Positions 43,009 through 52,910 are shown, numbered from the stretch's first letter. The stretch: DNA of 64,000 bases from WRIS01 sp964345475 (GCA_964345475.1 CAYFQW010000007.1:1-64000), one strand, 5' to 3'. Notes: generated from the sequence alone by a model not told the origin. Numbers and translations are program-made.

Positions 43009-44955
43009 GTGACACAAGCAAAACCAGGTCACTATAGTGGTGCTGACATTCAAGTCCTAGAAGGTCTCGAAGCTGTTCGCAAACGTCCCGGTATGTATAT
43101 CGGTTCGACTGGGCCAAGAGGTCTTCACCATTTAGTGTATGAAGTTGTTGATAACTCTGTTGATGAGGCTTTGGCAGGATTTTGCGACCTCATAGAGGTT
43201 TGGATTAATGAAGACAATTCGGTTACCGTGTCCGATAACGGGCGAGGCATACCTATCGAAAAACATGAAAAGGAAAAAATACCTACCGTTGAAGTCGTTC
43301 TAACCATTCTTCATGCAGGAGGCAAATTCGGAGGTAAAGGGTATTCAGTTTCCGGAGGTCTTCATGGGGTAGGAGTGTCAGTTGTCAACGCTCTGTCTTC
43401 CAAACTTATAGTTCAAGTCAGAAGAGACGGTGGGGAGTATGACATTGAATTCAAGAGCGGTAAGACAAGTAGAAAACTACGGAAATTAGGATCCAGCAAA
43501 AAAACAGGTACGACAACCACATTTTGGCCGGACCCATCTATATTTACAGAAACGATTGAATTTAACTACGACACACTAGCAACACGCTTTAGGGAGCAGG
43601 CTTTTCTTAATAAGGGACTAAAAATAATTTTGACAGACCTTCGTGTGAAGGATGAAGAAGGAAATTATAAAAAGGAAATATTCCAGTATGCAGGTGGTCT
43701 TCAGGATTTTGTGAAATGGATAAATAAGGGGAAAGAGACACTTAATAAACCAATTTACTTTGAGGCTGAAAATGAAAGTGGAAGTGTCGAGGTGGCCATG
43801 CAGTGGTCAACTTCGTATTCTACCAACTCAGTCCTTGCTTTTGCGAACAACATTAACACCCATGAAGGCGGCACGCATCTCGAAGGGTTTAAGCAAGCGG
43901 TAACACGTACAATTAATGAATATGCACGAAATAGGGGAATCCTTAAAGAAAAAGACAGTAACCTTTCAGGTGATGATTGCAGGGAAGGACTTGGAGCAGT
44001 ACTTTCTGTAAAACTCCTTGATCCTCAGTTTGAAGGCCAAACAAAAACAAAATTAGGAAATACAGAAACACGCAGCCTCGTTCAAAATGTAGTAAGCCAA
44101 GGCTTGGGAGAGTTTTTAGAAGAAAATCCAACTCCTGCAAAACGAATTATTGATAAAGCAGCTCAAGCGCTGAAGGCACGGGAAGCGGCACGCAAGGCAC
44201 GGGAAATGAGTCGGCGTCAAGGAAATTTAGACTCTTTTGCCCTACCGGGGAAACTTGCAGACTGTGCAAGTAAAAAACCGGAAGAATCAGAGATATTTAT
44301 CGTTGAGGGTGATTCTGCGGGAGGCTCAGCTAAACAAGCAAGAGACCGTCACTATCAAGCCATTCTGCCTTTACGAGGAAAAATTCTGAACGTAGAGAGG
44401 GCCGGCCTTCATAGAGCGCTTTCATCAGACACCATATCTTCTTTGATTACAGCAATTGGAACTAACATCGGAGAAGAATTTAATGCTGATGATGCCAGAT
44501 ATCATCGTATTATAATCATGACAGATGCTGATGTCGATGGCTCTCATATCCGCACTCTTCTACTTACATTTTTCTACAGATATATGCCAGAACTTATAAC
44601 CCGTGGCTATATTTATATTGCGCAACCCCCCTTATTCGGTATTAAAAAGAAAAATTCTCGTTCGGGAAAAATAGAAAAATATTTATTTAACGAAGAAGCT
44701 CTTAAAAAAGCAATGGTAGAGTTTGGAGATTTTGAAAAATACGATCTACAAAGATACAAAGGTCTCGGAGAAATGAATCCTTTGCAATTATGGGAGACAA
44801 CAATGGATCCGTCCAGACGTACTCTTTTGCAGGTGAGCATCGAAAATGCTGCAGAAGCTGAAAGGGTAATAAGCGATCTAATGGGTGATAAGGTGGAACC
44901 ACGAAGAGAGTTTATTCAGAATCATGCCAAGGATGTAAGGTTCCTCGATATCTAA
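43009..44955 (+). CDS. gyrB: DNA gyrase subunit B
   Basis: GyrB is the ATPase/TOPRIM half of gyrase, which adds negative supercoils. The 648-residue protein starts at GTG with AAAAAGGAGC upstream. The GHKL ATPase has VYEVVDNSVDEALAGF, VSDNGRGIPIEKHE and GLHGVGVSVVNALSS, followed by the transducer domain and the TOPRIM motif EGDSAGGSAKQARDR with DADVDGSHIRTLL. The C-terminus ends at KDVRFLDI, as in Gram-positive GyrB. It is followed 13 bp later by gyrA. Confidence 0.98.
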   Translation: MTQAKPGHYSGADIQVLEGLEAVRKRPGMYIGSTGPRGLHHLVYEVVDNSVDEALAGFCDLIEVWINEDNSVTVSDNGRGIPIEKHEKEKIPTVEVVLTILHAGGKFGGKGYSVSGGLHGVGVSVVNALSSKLIVQVRRDGGEYDIEFKSGKTSRKLRKLGSSKKTGTTTTFWPDPSIFTETIEFNYDTLATRFREQAFLNKGLKIILTDLRVKDEEGNYKKEIFQYAGGLQDFVKWINKGKETLNKPIYFEAENESGSVEVAMQWSTSYSTNSVLAFANNINTHEGGTHLEGFKQAVTRTINEYARNRGILKEKDSNLSGDDCREGLGAVLSVKLLDPQFEGQTKTKLGNTETRSLVQNVVSQGLGEFLEENPTPAKRIIDKAAQALKAREAARKAREMSRRQGNLDSFALPGKLADCASKKPEESEIFIVEGDSAGGSAKQARDRHYQAILPLRGKILNVERAGLHRALSSDTISSLITAIGTNIGEEFNADDARYHRIIIMTDADVDGSHIRTLLLTFFYRYMPELITRGYIYIAQPPLFGIKKKNSRSGKIEKYLFNEEALKKAMVEFGDFEKYDLQRYKGLGEMNPLQLWETTMDPSRRTLLQVSIENAAEAERVISDLMGDKVEPRREFIQNHAKDVRFLDI

Positions 44956-44968
44956 ATAGGAGATTAAT

Positions 44969-47566
44969 GTGTCTGAAGATAAAAACAAATCAAACAACAA
45001 CTCCCCAGAAGAAGATATAACCGATATTAAAGAAGGGGAAGAGATAGACGTAGAGGATTCTGAATTAGATAACAATATTATATCTGCAAACCTTGAAAAA
45101 GAGATGCAGACATCGTTTCTCGAATATTCCATGAGCGTTATCGTTTCACGAGCATTACCTGATGTTCGAGATGGTTTAAAACCAGTGCATCGCCGCATCC
45201 TCTATGCAATGAACGAAAGTGGAATTACCCCCAACCGCCCTCATTCTAAGTCTGCTCGTACTGTTGGTGATGTAATAGGAAAGTACCATCCACATGGCGA
45301 TACTGCTGTATATAACACAATGGTTCGCCTAGCCCAACCTTTTTCGATGAGGGTTCCTTTAGTTGACGGACATGGTAACTTTGGATCTATCGATGGTGAT
45401 AAGGCTGCTGCGATGAGGTACACAGAATCGCGTCTCGCCCGAGCCGCCATGGAGCTCATGCGTGATTTGGATAAAGAAACAGTCGACTTTAAACCAAACT
45501 ATGATGAAAGACTTGAAGAGCCAGAAGTACTTCCCTCCCGCTTCCCGAACCTTCTTGTTAACGGATCGTCAGGCATCGCAGTTGGTATGGCGACCAATAT
45601 TCCTCCCCATAATCTTGGGGAAACCATAGATGCTGCATGTATGCTCCTTGATGATGCCGAGGTATCTACCAAAGATCTGATGAAAGCACTTCCCGGCCCA
45701 GATTTTCCAACCGGGGGAGTCATTATGGGAAGAAAGGGGATCCTCGATGCATACGAAACAGGAAGAGGCGCCCTCACGGTACGCGCAAAGTGTAGTATTA
45801 AAGAAGCCAAAAACGGTAGGAAATCAATTGTTGTTACCGAGATTCCGTACCAGGTAAATAGGCAAAGATTATTAGAGAAACTCGGTGAGCTTGTAAGAGA
45901 TAAGAAGCTGACAGAGATTTCAAATATTCACGACGGGGCCGACCGCCACGGAATTGATATTATTATCGATTTAAAAAACAACGCCATTCCCCAGGTGGTC
46001 TTGAATAAGCTTTATAAACACACGCAGCTGCAGATTGGTTTTGGCGTGATAATGTTGGCTTTGGTTGATGGGGCGCCCCGAGTCCTTTCCCTCAAAGAGG
46101 CTCTTCATTATTATCTTCTTCACCAAAAAGAAGTTATTGTGAGAAGAACTCGGTATGATCTAGCGAAAGCCGAGGAGAGGGCTCATATTTTAGAGGGATA
46201 TATTATTGCCCTTGATAATATTGACGAAGTAATAAAAATAATTCGTGCTTCGGATACAGATAAAGAAGCTTCAGCTAAGCTTATAGAACGTTTTGCACTA
46301 TCAGTCAAACAGACTACAGCAATTTTAGAAATGCGCCTCCGTCGTCTAACGGGACTTGAGCGTAGTAAAATTGAAGAAGAGCTAGCGGATTTATTGGAGA
46401 AGATAGAATACTATAAAAGAATTTTATCAGACGAAGAGCTTGTTAAGAAAATTATTAAAGAAGAGCTTCTCGAAATAAAAGAAAGATTCAATACACCACG
46501 TAAAACAAAGATTTCGGAAGCCGCAAAGGATATAATAGTAGAAGACCTTATCGCTGAAGAGCAGATGGTTGTCACTATGACCCGGTCTGGGTACGTCAAA
46601 AGGCTGCCAATCACTACTTACCGCCAGCAAAAGAGAGGCGGTAAGGGGATGCAAGGGGTCAATCTTAAAGACAATGACTACGTGGAACATCTATTCATAG
46701 CATCAACCCACGCGTATATGCTTTTCTTCAGCACAAAAGGGAAAGTATATCGAGTAAAGGTATACGAATTGCCTGAAGTTTCCCGACACGCTCGTGGCAC
46801 AGCTATTGTAAATATATTACCGCTTGAAAAGAACGAAAAGATAACAGCTGTTATCGCTACAAAAGACTTTCCGGAAGATGAATACCTTATGTTCGCCACC
46901 GAGCAGGGGATGGTTAAGAAAACATCGATGAGTCTTTACGATCGCACACGAAGAGATGGATTAATATCTATCAACCTGAAAGAAGGGGATAACCTTATCG
47001 CGGTCAAGCGAGTTGCCGAGGGACAGAATATTATCATGGCTTCGTCTGTCGGAAAGGCTATTTCTTGGGATGAAGCTGAAGTACGTGCGATGGGACGCGA
47101 CACAATGGGTGTACGCGGTATGAAACTTTCTGGGGACTCTATCGTGCTTGGCATGGAAATAGTTAAACCGAACTCTGATTTTCTTGTTATTACAGAAAAA
47201 GGATATGGAAAAAGAACCCCTATCGAAGAGTACCCCGTGCAACGCCGAGGGGGACAAGGGGTATCGACAATCAAGATGACCGACAAAAAGGGCTTGCTTG
47301 TTGCTATGAAAATAGTAAGGCCTTCAGACGAGATTATGATCATATCCGAAGATGGAGTAGTCGTACGAACCTCAGTTGATGGAATTTCACAGCACGGACG
47401 GTCAACTCAGGGTGTACGTATAATGAATGTGTCAGAAAAAGATAAGGTTACAGCTGTCGCAATCGTCAACACTGGCAAAAAGAAGAAGGCAAAATCGTCT
47501 CAAGATGAAGAGGAAATGAGTGAGGAAGAAAAAATCATAGCATCTCTTGACGATGACGAAGAATAA
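44969..47566 (+). CDS. gyrA: DNA gyrase subunit A
   Basis: GyrA holds the catalytic tyrosine and the DNA-wrapping CTD. The 865-residue protein has an acidic N-terminal extension of about 45 residues (NNNSPEEDITDIKEGEEIDVEDSE region, residues 5-35) before the winged helix. The core has LEYSMSVIVSRALPDVRDGLKPVHRR and MVRLAQPFSMRVP; the catalytic Tyr is in RYTESRLARAAMELM. The CTD carries the GyrA box QQKRGGKGMQGV. A Lys-rich then acidic tail (DEEEMSEEEKIIASLDDDEE) follows. GTG is the start, preceded by AGGAG. Confidence 0.97.
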   Translation: MSEDKNKSNNNSPEEDITDIKEGEEIDVEDSELDNNIISANLEKEMQTSFLEYSMSVIVSRALPDVRDGLKPVHRRILYAMNESGITPNRPHSKSARTVGDVIGKYHPHGDTAVYNTMVRLAQPFSMRVPLVDGHGNFGSIDGDKAAAMRYTESRLARAAMELMRDLDKETVDFKPNYDERLEEPEVLPSRFPNLLVNGSSGIAVGMATNIPPHNLGETIDAACMLLDDAEVSTKDLMKALPGPDFPTGGVIMGRKGILDAYETGRGALTVRAKCSIKEAKNGRKSIVVTEIPYQVNRQRLLEKLGELVRDKKLTEISNIHDGADRHGIDIIIDLKNNAIPQVVLNKLYKHTQLQIGFGVIMLALVDGAPRVLSLKEALHYYLLHQKEVIVRRTRYDLAKAEERAHILEGYIIALDNIDEVIKIIRASDTDKEASAKLIERFALSVKQTTAILEMRLRRLTGLERSKIEEELADLLEKIEYYKRILSDEELVKKIIKEELLEIKERFNTPRKTKISEAAKDIIVEDLIAEEQMVVTMTRSGYVKRLPITTYRQQKRGGKGMQGVNLKDNDYVEHLFIASTHAYMLFFSTKGKVYRVKVYELPEVSRHARGTAIVNILPLEKNEKITAVIATKDFPEDEYLMFATEQGMVKKTSMSLYDRTRRDGLISINLKEGDNLIAVKRVAEGQNIIMASSVGKAISWDEAEVRAMGRDTMGVRGMKLSGDSIVLGMEIVKPNSDFLVITEKGYGKRTPIEEYPVQRRGGQGVSTIKMTDKKGLLVAMKIVRPSDEIMIISEDGVVVRTSVDGISQHGRSTQGVRIMNVSEKDKVTAVAIVNTGKKKKAKSSQDEEEMSEEEKIIASLDDDEE

Positions 47567-47597
47567 ACAGTAAGTAATAAAAATAAATCGGAACAGA

Positions 47598-47623
47598 AAG
47601 GCCCGCAGATGTTTGCGGGCCTT
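47598..47623 (+). terminator. Terminator after gyrA, shared with the convergent BFN gene
   Basis: The 10-bp stem AAGGCCCGCA/TGCGGGCCTT with a 6-nt loop is followed by CTTC. It is 31 bp past gyrA and downstream of the converging gene at 47684, so it probably serves both. Confidence 0.8.
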
Positions 47624-47683
47624 CTTCATGAAATGTTTTGTCCTTCTGTGTTGTACATGTGTGTACAGGGTAAGAAAAGCCTG

Positions 47684-48187
47684 CTAGGCCTCAAAATCCT
47701 CGGGGGTAATATCAGCGATAAACTCCTTGAACTCCTGAAGGTCGTTTTCGTCGAGGCCCTTGTTTTTAAAGACATAAGGGAAGGAGGCTTTCTCTAAAAC
47801 ATCCTCTGTCATATATATAGGAGCTTCTTGACGGACAGCAAGAGCCAAAGCATCGCTTGGACGTGCATCAAGTTCGATTATTCGTCCGTGTTGGCTGAGG
47901 ACTAATTTTGAGTAAAAAACAGACCCCTTGACTTCGTGTATTACCACATGATCGACTTGTGCATCAAGATTTGTGAGGGCATCAAGAAAGAGATCGTGTG
48001 TCATAGGGCGTGCAAACCGAGCTTTTTCAAGAGCTATTCCCATAAGGGTGGCTTCATTGGTTCCTATCCATATAGGAACTATCCTGATATTTCCTGAGGA
48101 GTCTGTTTCCTCAACGGGTTGCAGTACGATGATAGAAGGCGCGGGCGTATTAGAAACAATAAGCGTTTGAATCTTTATTGGAATCAT
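47684..48187 (-). CDS. Bifunctional nuclease (BFN, DUF151) family protein
   Basis: The 167-residue protein of the BFN/DUF151 family (nuclease-like fold, first described in plants as a bifunctional nuclease; bacterial role unclear) shows the typical blocks PIWIGTNEATLMGIALEK, RPMTHDLFLDAL, VHEVKGSVFYSKLVL and LDARPSDALALAVRQEAPIY. A short acidic Glu-rich C-terminus follows the domain. AAAAGGAGGTGCC gives an ideal ribosome-binding site for ATG 48185-48187. It is convergent with gyrA. It has no visible catalytic motif beyond the conserved DARPSDALAL. Confidence 0.88.
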   Translation of the reverse strand: MIPIKIQTLIVSNTPAPSIIVLQPVEETDSSGNIRIVPIWIGTNEATLMGIALEKARFARPMTHDLFLDALTNLDAQVDHVVIHEVKGSVFYSKLVLSQHGRIIELDARPSDALALAVRQEAPIYMTEDVLEKASFPYVFKNKGLDENDLQEFKEFIADITPEDFEA

Positions 48188-48219
48188 GGCACCTCCTTTT
48201 ACGACTATTACTGGATTAT

Positions 48220-48240
48220 AAGCCTAAGCAAGGCTTTTTT
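48220..48240 (+). terminator. Small plus-strand terminator-like hairpin
   Basis: The 6-bp stem AAGCCT/AGGCTT with a 5-nt loop is followed by TTTT on the plus strand. No plus-strand gene precedes it, so it may end an antisense or very short transcript, or be part of the BFN leader when read on the minus strand. Confidence 0.35.
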
Positions 48241-48356
48241 ATTGATAATTTCTTAAAGTAAACGTATCCACCAATCTCAATAAACCCATAAACAAAGTCT
48301 TTCCGTGGTCTTTTTGAACATTAAAAAGGTGAGTTTATAGTAACGGAAAAAAACCC

Positions 48357-48384
48357 TTGACCCTTTAGGTGAACTTGTTATAAG
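48357..48384 (+). promoter_or_regulatory. tRNA-Ile/tRNA-Ala promoter
   Basis: TTGACC (48357-48362), 16-nt spacer, TATAAG (48379-48384), 23 bp upstream of tRNA-Ile. Confidence 0.7.
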
Positions 48385-48407
48385 GTGTCATGGCGCTTTT
48401 CTGTAAA

Positions 48408-48484
<77 letters not shown>

Positions 48485-48576
48485 TGCGCATGCAAAGCTC
48501 AACGGAGCATAATGTTTCTGTAGGAGACTTGCAAAAGCAGGGTGGATGATGTTACAGAAAGCGGTTTTGCAAACGT

Positions 48577-48652
48577 GGGGCTTTAGCTCAGCTGGGAGAG
48601 CGCGGGCTTTGCAAGCCTGAGGTCAGGGGTTCGATCCCCCTAAGCTCCACCA
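48577..48652 (+). tRNA. tRNA-Ala (anticodon TGC)
   Basis: Acceptor GGGGCTT/AAGCTCC (one G-U pair); the anticodon loop TTTGCAA gives TGC. CCA is encoded (48650-48652). The Ile(GAT)-Ala(TGC) pair usually sits in rRNA operons, but here no rRNA is next to it. Confidence 0.96.
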
Positions 48653-48660
48653 TGAAACAC

Positions 48661-48696
48661 AAAGGGATGTGCAAAAAATTGTAACATCCCTTTTTT
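48661..48696 (+). terminator. Terminator after tRNA-Ala
   Basis: The 10-bp stem AAAGGGATGT/ACATCCCTTT with a 13-nt loop runs into a T-tract (48691-48696). It ends the tRNA pair and lies just upstream of the J-domain gene. Confidence 0.85.
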
Positions 48697-48712
48697 CTTA
48701 TTGAGGGGAAAG

Positions 48713-49270
48713 ATGAATCGCTCTGAAGCACTTCGCATTTTAGGTCTCGATGAAGACGCTTCTCTCGATGATATTAAAACTGCCTATAAAGAGATGGTTC
48801 AAATCCTCCATCCCGATAGATACACTGCAAATAAAAAGTTACAAGATCGAGCAACTGAACAGTTCAAGACACTGCAAGAAGCCTACGACTACCTATCCAA
48901 AGGTAAGGGTAAGAAGGGTGCGGGAGGTAGCAGTAGCTCTTCTCGATCACGCTCATATTCCGCAGAAAGTGAATACGAAGCCCGACTTGCTGGTATCGCT
49001 GCTGCACGGGCGCAGCTTGTAGCCCAACGGGATGCAGCATATGACGAGAGAAAAATAGGACTGACTATCGGCTTTGCAGGACTTGCCCTCGTGATCTTGT
49101 TTCGCCGCTTCCCTCCCGTATTAGCCTTTGGGACAACCGCAGTCGTATTTGGTGTCGTGCGTTTTATGTCGGTGCAGGCAACGCTTAACAATCTTTCAAA
49201 GCATATTAGCGATCTCAATAAAGAGAAAAAAAGAATCCTTTCGGATTTGGAAACATATAAAAATAAGTAA
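48713..49270 (+). CDS. Membrane-anchored J-domain protein
   Basis: The 185-residue protein has an N-terminal J domain (RILGLDEDASLDDIKTAYK, with HPD in ILHPDRYTANKK), a Ser/Gly-rich linker, a coiled segment (ARLAGIAAARAQLVAQRD), two adjacent membrane spans (about 120-160, IGLTIGFAGLALVILF and VLAFGTTAVVFGVVRF) and a charged C-terminal helix. It is likely a DnaK partner at the membrane. I choose ATG 48713 (MNRSEALRILGL) because GAGGGGAA lies just before it; a TTG 12 nt upstream is inside that site. No client is evident from the context. Confidence 0.85.
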   Translation: MNRSEALRILGLDEDASLDDIKTAYKEMVQILHPDRYTANKKLQDRATEQFKTLQEAYDYLSKGKGKKGAGGSSSSSRSRSYSAESEYEARLAGIAAARAQLVAQRDAAYDERKIGLTIGFAGLALVILFRRFPPVLAFGTTAVVFGVVRFMSVQATLNNLSKHISDLNKEKKRILSDLETYKNK

Positions 49271-49347
49271 TTGTAAAGTGTATTAGAGAGCAGCCTAAAA
49301 TAGGTTAGGCGTGGCTTGCTATTACAAAATACCAAAAAGGACGGTAT

Positions 49348-51159
49348 ATGAAACGAGAAGACATACGAAATGTTGCTATTATTGCCCACGTCGATCATGG
49401 AAAAACAACCATTGTCGATCAGCTTTTGCACACAGCGGGGCTGTTTAGAGAAAATCAGCAGGTTGATGATCGTGTCCTTGATTCTAACGACCAAGAACGT
49501 GAACGTGGGATAACGATTTTATCCAAAAATGTATCCATTCACTATAAAGATACTAAGATTAATGTTATCGACACACCTGGGCATGCCGACTTTGGAGGAG
49601 AGGTGGAGCGCGTTCTGAATATGGCAGACGGAGCCTTGCTCATTGTTGATGCCCTCGAAGGTCCGATGCCTCAAACGCGATTTGTTCTTCGACACGCTCT
49701 TGACCAGGGTTTACGTATCATCCTTGTTGTCAATAAAATTGATCGGCCAGGAGCCCGTCTCGACGAGGTAGTTAACGAAGTGTTTGATTTGATGGTTGAG
49801 CTTGAGGCAAGCGATGAGCAGCTAGATTTCCCTGTAGTCTACACGAGCGCCATGAATGGCTATGCTCGATACGACGCCGAGGATAATAATGACACCATGC
49901 TTCCACTGCTCGATACCATTCTTAAGGACATACCTGCTCCAGACTGTGAACCTCAAGGCCCCTTGGCGCTGCAGATATGCACCGTTGACCACTCAAGCTA
50001 TGTGGGTCGCATAGGTGTCGGCCGTCTTCATTCTGGCACGATACATAAGGGTGAGTCTGTTCTTGTAATCAAAAACGGAGGCAAGAGATACACAACAAAT
50101 CTCAAGCAGGTCCTTGTTTTTGAAGGTCTCGAGAAAAAAAAGCAAGAAGAAGTAAGCGCAGGCGATATAGTGGCTGTTGTGGGTATTGAAGACGCCGATA
50201 TCGGCGACATGATTACGAATCAAAATAATCCGGTAAGCCTTGATCCAATCAAGATAGAAGAGCCAACTATGGCCGTTGTATTTGAGGCTTCTACAAGCCC
50301 CTTGGTGGGGCGTGAGGGAGATATAGTTGGCGCCCGACAGCTTAAAGAAAGGCTGATGCAGGAAGCAGAGAGCAATATTTCGATGCATATTAGCGAGCTT
50401 GAAGACAAAAGCGGCATCGAAGTGGCGGGACGAGGAGTACTGCATTTGTCTGTACTCATGGAAACAATGCGCCGTGAAGGTTATGAGTTTCAGGTTGGTC
50501 GCCCACGCGTTATTATAAAAAAAGATGAGCAGGGTAATAAGCTCGAGCCCATTGAAGAAGCTGTCGTAGAAGTTTCGAGCGAATATGCCGGAAGAGCCAT
50601 TGAGGTTTTCGGTACCGCAGGGGGAGAGATGGAAGATATGTACCAGCGGGGTGAACAGACTCACCTGGTCTTTAAAATACCATCACGGGGAACCATGGGG
50701 CTGCGCACACGTCTTCTGAACGCGACACGCGGCGAGGCTACTCTGTTTCATCATTTTTCAGAATACGGGGCCTACAAAGGAGAATTTACTGGTCGAAAAA
50801 ACGGCTCTCTGATTTCGATGTCTACAGAAAAAAGCGTTGCATATGCACTCGATACACTCCAAGACCGGGGAAGATTATTTGTTGGTCCAGGCGAGGACTG
50901 CTATGAGGGGATGATCGTGGGAGAGTCAGCGAAGGAGGGAGATATGGTTGTCAATATTGCTAAAAGCAAGCAATTGGGCAATCAGCGAGCATCCGGAACC
51001 GACAAGGCTATCCAGCTGACTCCACCCGTCGTCTTTACGCTCGAAGAGGCTTTAGAGTACATTCAAAACGACGAGTTAGTTGAAGTGACGCCTCAAAGCA
51101 TTCGTCTAAGGAAACGCATACTTTCAGCAATTGATAGAAAAAAGGGTAATAGGTCTTAA
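49348..51159 (+). CDS. typA: Ribosome-associated GTPase BipA/TypA
   Basis: BipA is a translational GTPase that helps 50S assembly and stress adaptation. The 603-residue product shows G1 IAHVDHGKTTIVDQL, G3 DTPGHADFGGEVERV and G4 VNKIDRPGA, then domain II, an EF-G-like domain III/V (RPRVIIKKDEQGNKLEPIEE) and the BipA-specific C-terminal domain. Length is normal. AAAAAGGACGGTAT precedes the ATG. It follows the J-domain gene by 77 bp in the same direction. Confidence 0.96.
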   Translation: MKREDIRNVAIIAHVDHGKTTIVDQLLHTAGLFRENQQVDDRVLDSNDQERERGITILSKNVSIHYKDTKINVIDTPGHADFGGEVERVLNMADGALLIVDALEGPMPQTRFVLRHALDQGLRIILVVNKIDRPGARLDEVVNEVFDLMVELEASDEQLDFPVVYTSAMNGYARYDAEDNNDTMLPLLDTILKDIPAPDCEPQGPLALQICTVDHSSYVGRIGVGRLHSGTIHKGESVLVIKNGGKRYTTNLKQVLVFEGLEKKKQEEVSAGDIVAVVGIEDADIGDMITNQNNPVSLDPIKIEEPTMAVVFEASTSPLVGREGDIVGARQLKERLMQEAESNISMHISELEDKSGIEVAGRGVLHLSVLMETMRREGYEFQVGRPRVIIKKDEQGNKLEPIEEAVVEVSSEYAGRAIEVFGTAGGEMEDMYQRGEQTHLVFKIPSRGTMGLRTRLLNATRGEATLFHHFSEYGAYKGEFTGRKNGSLISMSTEKSVAYALDTLQDRGRLFVGPGEDCYEGMIVGESAKEGDMVVNIAKSKQLGNQRASGTDKAIQLTPPVVFTLEEALEYIQNDELVEVTPQSIRLRKRILSAIDRKKGNRS

Positions 51160-51281
51160 CCGCAAGGCTATGTATGCAGAACGTGAACAAATTGTGCACC
51201 TAGCGTACAGCCCTTATCCCTGTGAGAGAATGATAAGAAGAAAAAAGGTGCGTGTGCTGTCAAAAAATAAGGATGGTTCTT

Positions 51282-52538
51282 ATGAAGGCTAAAAAGATCG
51301 TACAGGCTGCTTGTGCAGTCAGCATTGTAGCTATAGGCATGTTTGGCCTCAGTGCCTGTGCGGGCGACAACGACCAAGAATCGGGAAAGAAGGTTTCCGG
51401 GCTCACGGGCGGGGTAGCCGCTACAGTGAACGGTGTAGACATCCAAGAAGACACCGTCACCACCTATATTGAAACATCGCGCGAGGGAGCCGGGCTGTCC
51501 GACGAAAGCAATTGGGGGCAGTGGCTTGTAGAAAACGATATTACCCCCGAAACCTTGCGTGAAGAAACAATTGAGTCTTTTATTTCGCAAGAGCTGATAC
51601 GGCAAGCGGCCGAAAGCGAAGGCATCAGCATTGAGGGCTCCGAAGTCCAAGAGAACGTGGACAAGATGAGATCGAACTACGGTTCGGACGAAGAGTGGGA
51701 ATCAGCCCTTACAGCAGCTGGGCTGACGGAAGAAAGCTATAGCGATGCAATAGAGCTTGCCCTCATGGAACAATCGCTCCGCGAGAAGATGGGGGAGGTT
51801 GACGAGCCGACCGACGAAGAGCTGCTGGAGTATACGGAACTGTACGTAAGCGTATATGATGGAGCCAAGAAGTCTTCCCAGATACTCTTTGATACGAACG
51901 ACGAGGCAACCGCCCGTGAGGTCTTGGACAAGATACGTGCGGGAGAGCTGGATTTTGGAGAAGCAGCAGCCCAATACTCTATAGATACAAGTTCTGCGAG
52001 CCACGGCGGGGAAGTGGGCTGGGACAAGCTAAGCTCGCTGGGTGAAGAATACTCTGAGGCGCTCGCAAACCTCGGTGAGGGAGAAATAAGCGATCTTATC
52101 GAAAGCGACCAGGGACTCTTTATCATCAAATGCACGGAAGTGTTTACTGCGCCGGAAGTTTTGACCGAGCTCGACCAGGTTCCGAGCGAGTTCCTGACAA
52201 TGATAGAGTCGAGCTATGAAACGACAAAAAAAAGCGAGGCCTTTAACAATTGGTTCAAGGAACTGAGGGAGCAGGCCGAAGTAGTCATCAATCCGATGCC
52301 CGAAAACGTTCCTTACAATATCGACCTTTCGAAATATACCAAAACTGAACCTGATGGCTCGCAGGCCTCTACCGACGACCCCGTCGCGGAGCCCGATGAG
52401 GGAGATACAGGCCAGAACGAAGGTCAAAAGCCTGACGGAGCAAACACCGAGGATAGCAACACCGGTGAAGGGGCTCCCGAAGGAGAGGGGCCTTCTGAGG
52501 ATGCTACAGGTGACGAGGCACCGGAGAAGACAAACTAG
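51282..52538 (+). CDS. PpiC/SurA-type peptidyl-prolyl isomerase lipoprotein (PrsA-like)
   Basis: The 418-residue lipoprotein has the lipobox LSAC (Cys about residue 25) after a hydrophobic signal (VSIVAIGMFG). It contains a SurA-N-like helical region (residues 40-170, with VNGVDIQEDTVTTYIE), a parvulin domain (about 185-285, SSQILFDTNDEATAREVL, SSASHGGEVGW, SDLIESDQGLFIIKC) and an acidic, Pro/Gly-rich C-terminal tail (about 360-418). It probably folds secreted proteins at the outer face of the membrane. I choose ATG 51282 because AAGGATGG lies upstream. The tail may be a cell-wall spacer. Confidence 0.88.
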   Translation: MKAKKIVQAACAVSIVAIGMFGLSACAGDNDQESGKKVSGLTGGVAATVNGVDIQEDTVTTYIETSREGAGLSDESNWGQWLVENDITPETLREETIESFISQELIRQAAESEGISIEGSEVQENVDKMRSNYGSDEEWESALTAAGLTEESYSDAIELALMEQSLREKMGEVDEPTDEELLEYTELYVSVYDGAKKSSQILFDTNDEATAREVLDKIRAGELDFGEAAAQYSIDTSSASHGGEVGWDKLSSLGEEYSEALANLGEGEISDLIESDQGLFIIKCTEVFTAPEVLTELDQVPSEFLTMIESSYETTKKSEAFNNWFKELREQAEVVINPMPENVPYNIDLSKYTKTEPDGSQASTDDPVAEPDEGDTGQNEGQKPDGANTEDSNTGEGAPEGEGPSEDATGDEAPEKTN

Positions 52539-52737
52539 AAACCAGGATCGAAGGCCGCCCTTGTAGTCTTCGCCTAGCTGGAAAGCTAGGAGATCGCGGC
52601 CCTGAGACGCATGGTTACAGATGGAGATGTACTTTGCACGGCTTTGCCACAAGCCCCCTTGTGAGGCGAATGTTGCTGTTGTATACTACGTAGCCGCTGC
52701 ATGGAAACGATGTTTATCTATAGCTGCTTGATATTAA
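52539..52737. other. Structured intergenic region between the PpiC gene and tRNA-Ser
   Basis: An outer stem GGCCGC/GCGGCC (52553-52558 with 52596-52601) encloses an inner 7-bp stem CCTAGCT/AGCTAGG (52573-52579, 52584-52590) with a GGAA loop. It may end the lipoprotein transcript or be an RNA element. I see no gene. Confidence 0.45.
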
Positions 52738-52829
<92 letters not shown>

Positions 52830-52910
52830 GATACTGTTTCTGCTCGCCAAATACCTCTCGATATACAGGCGAGGAGTGCATATATAAACCTTATGGGATA
52901 AATCCTATTC

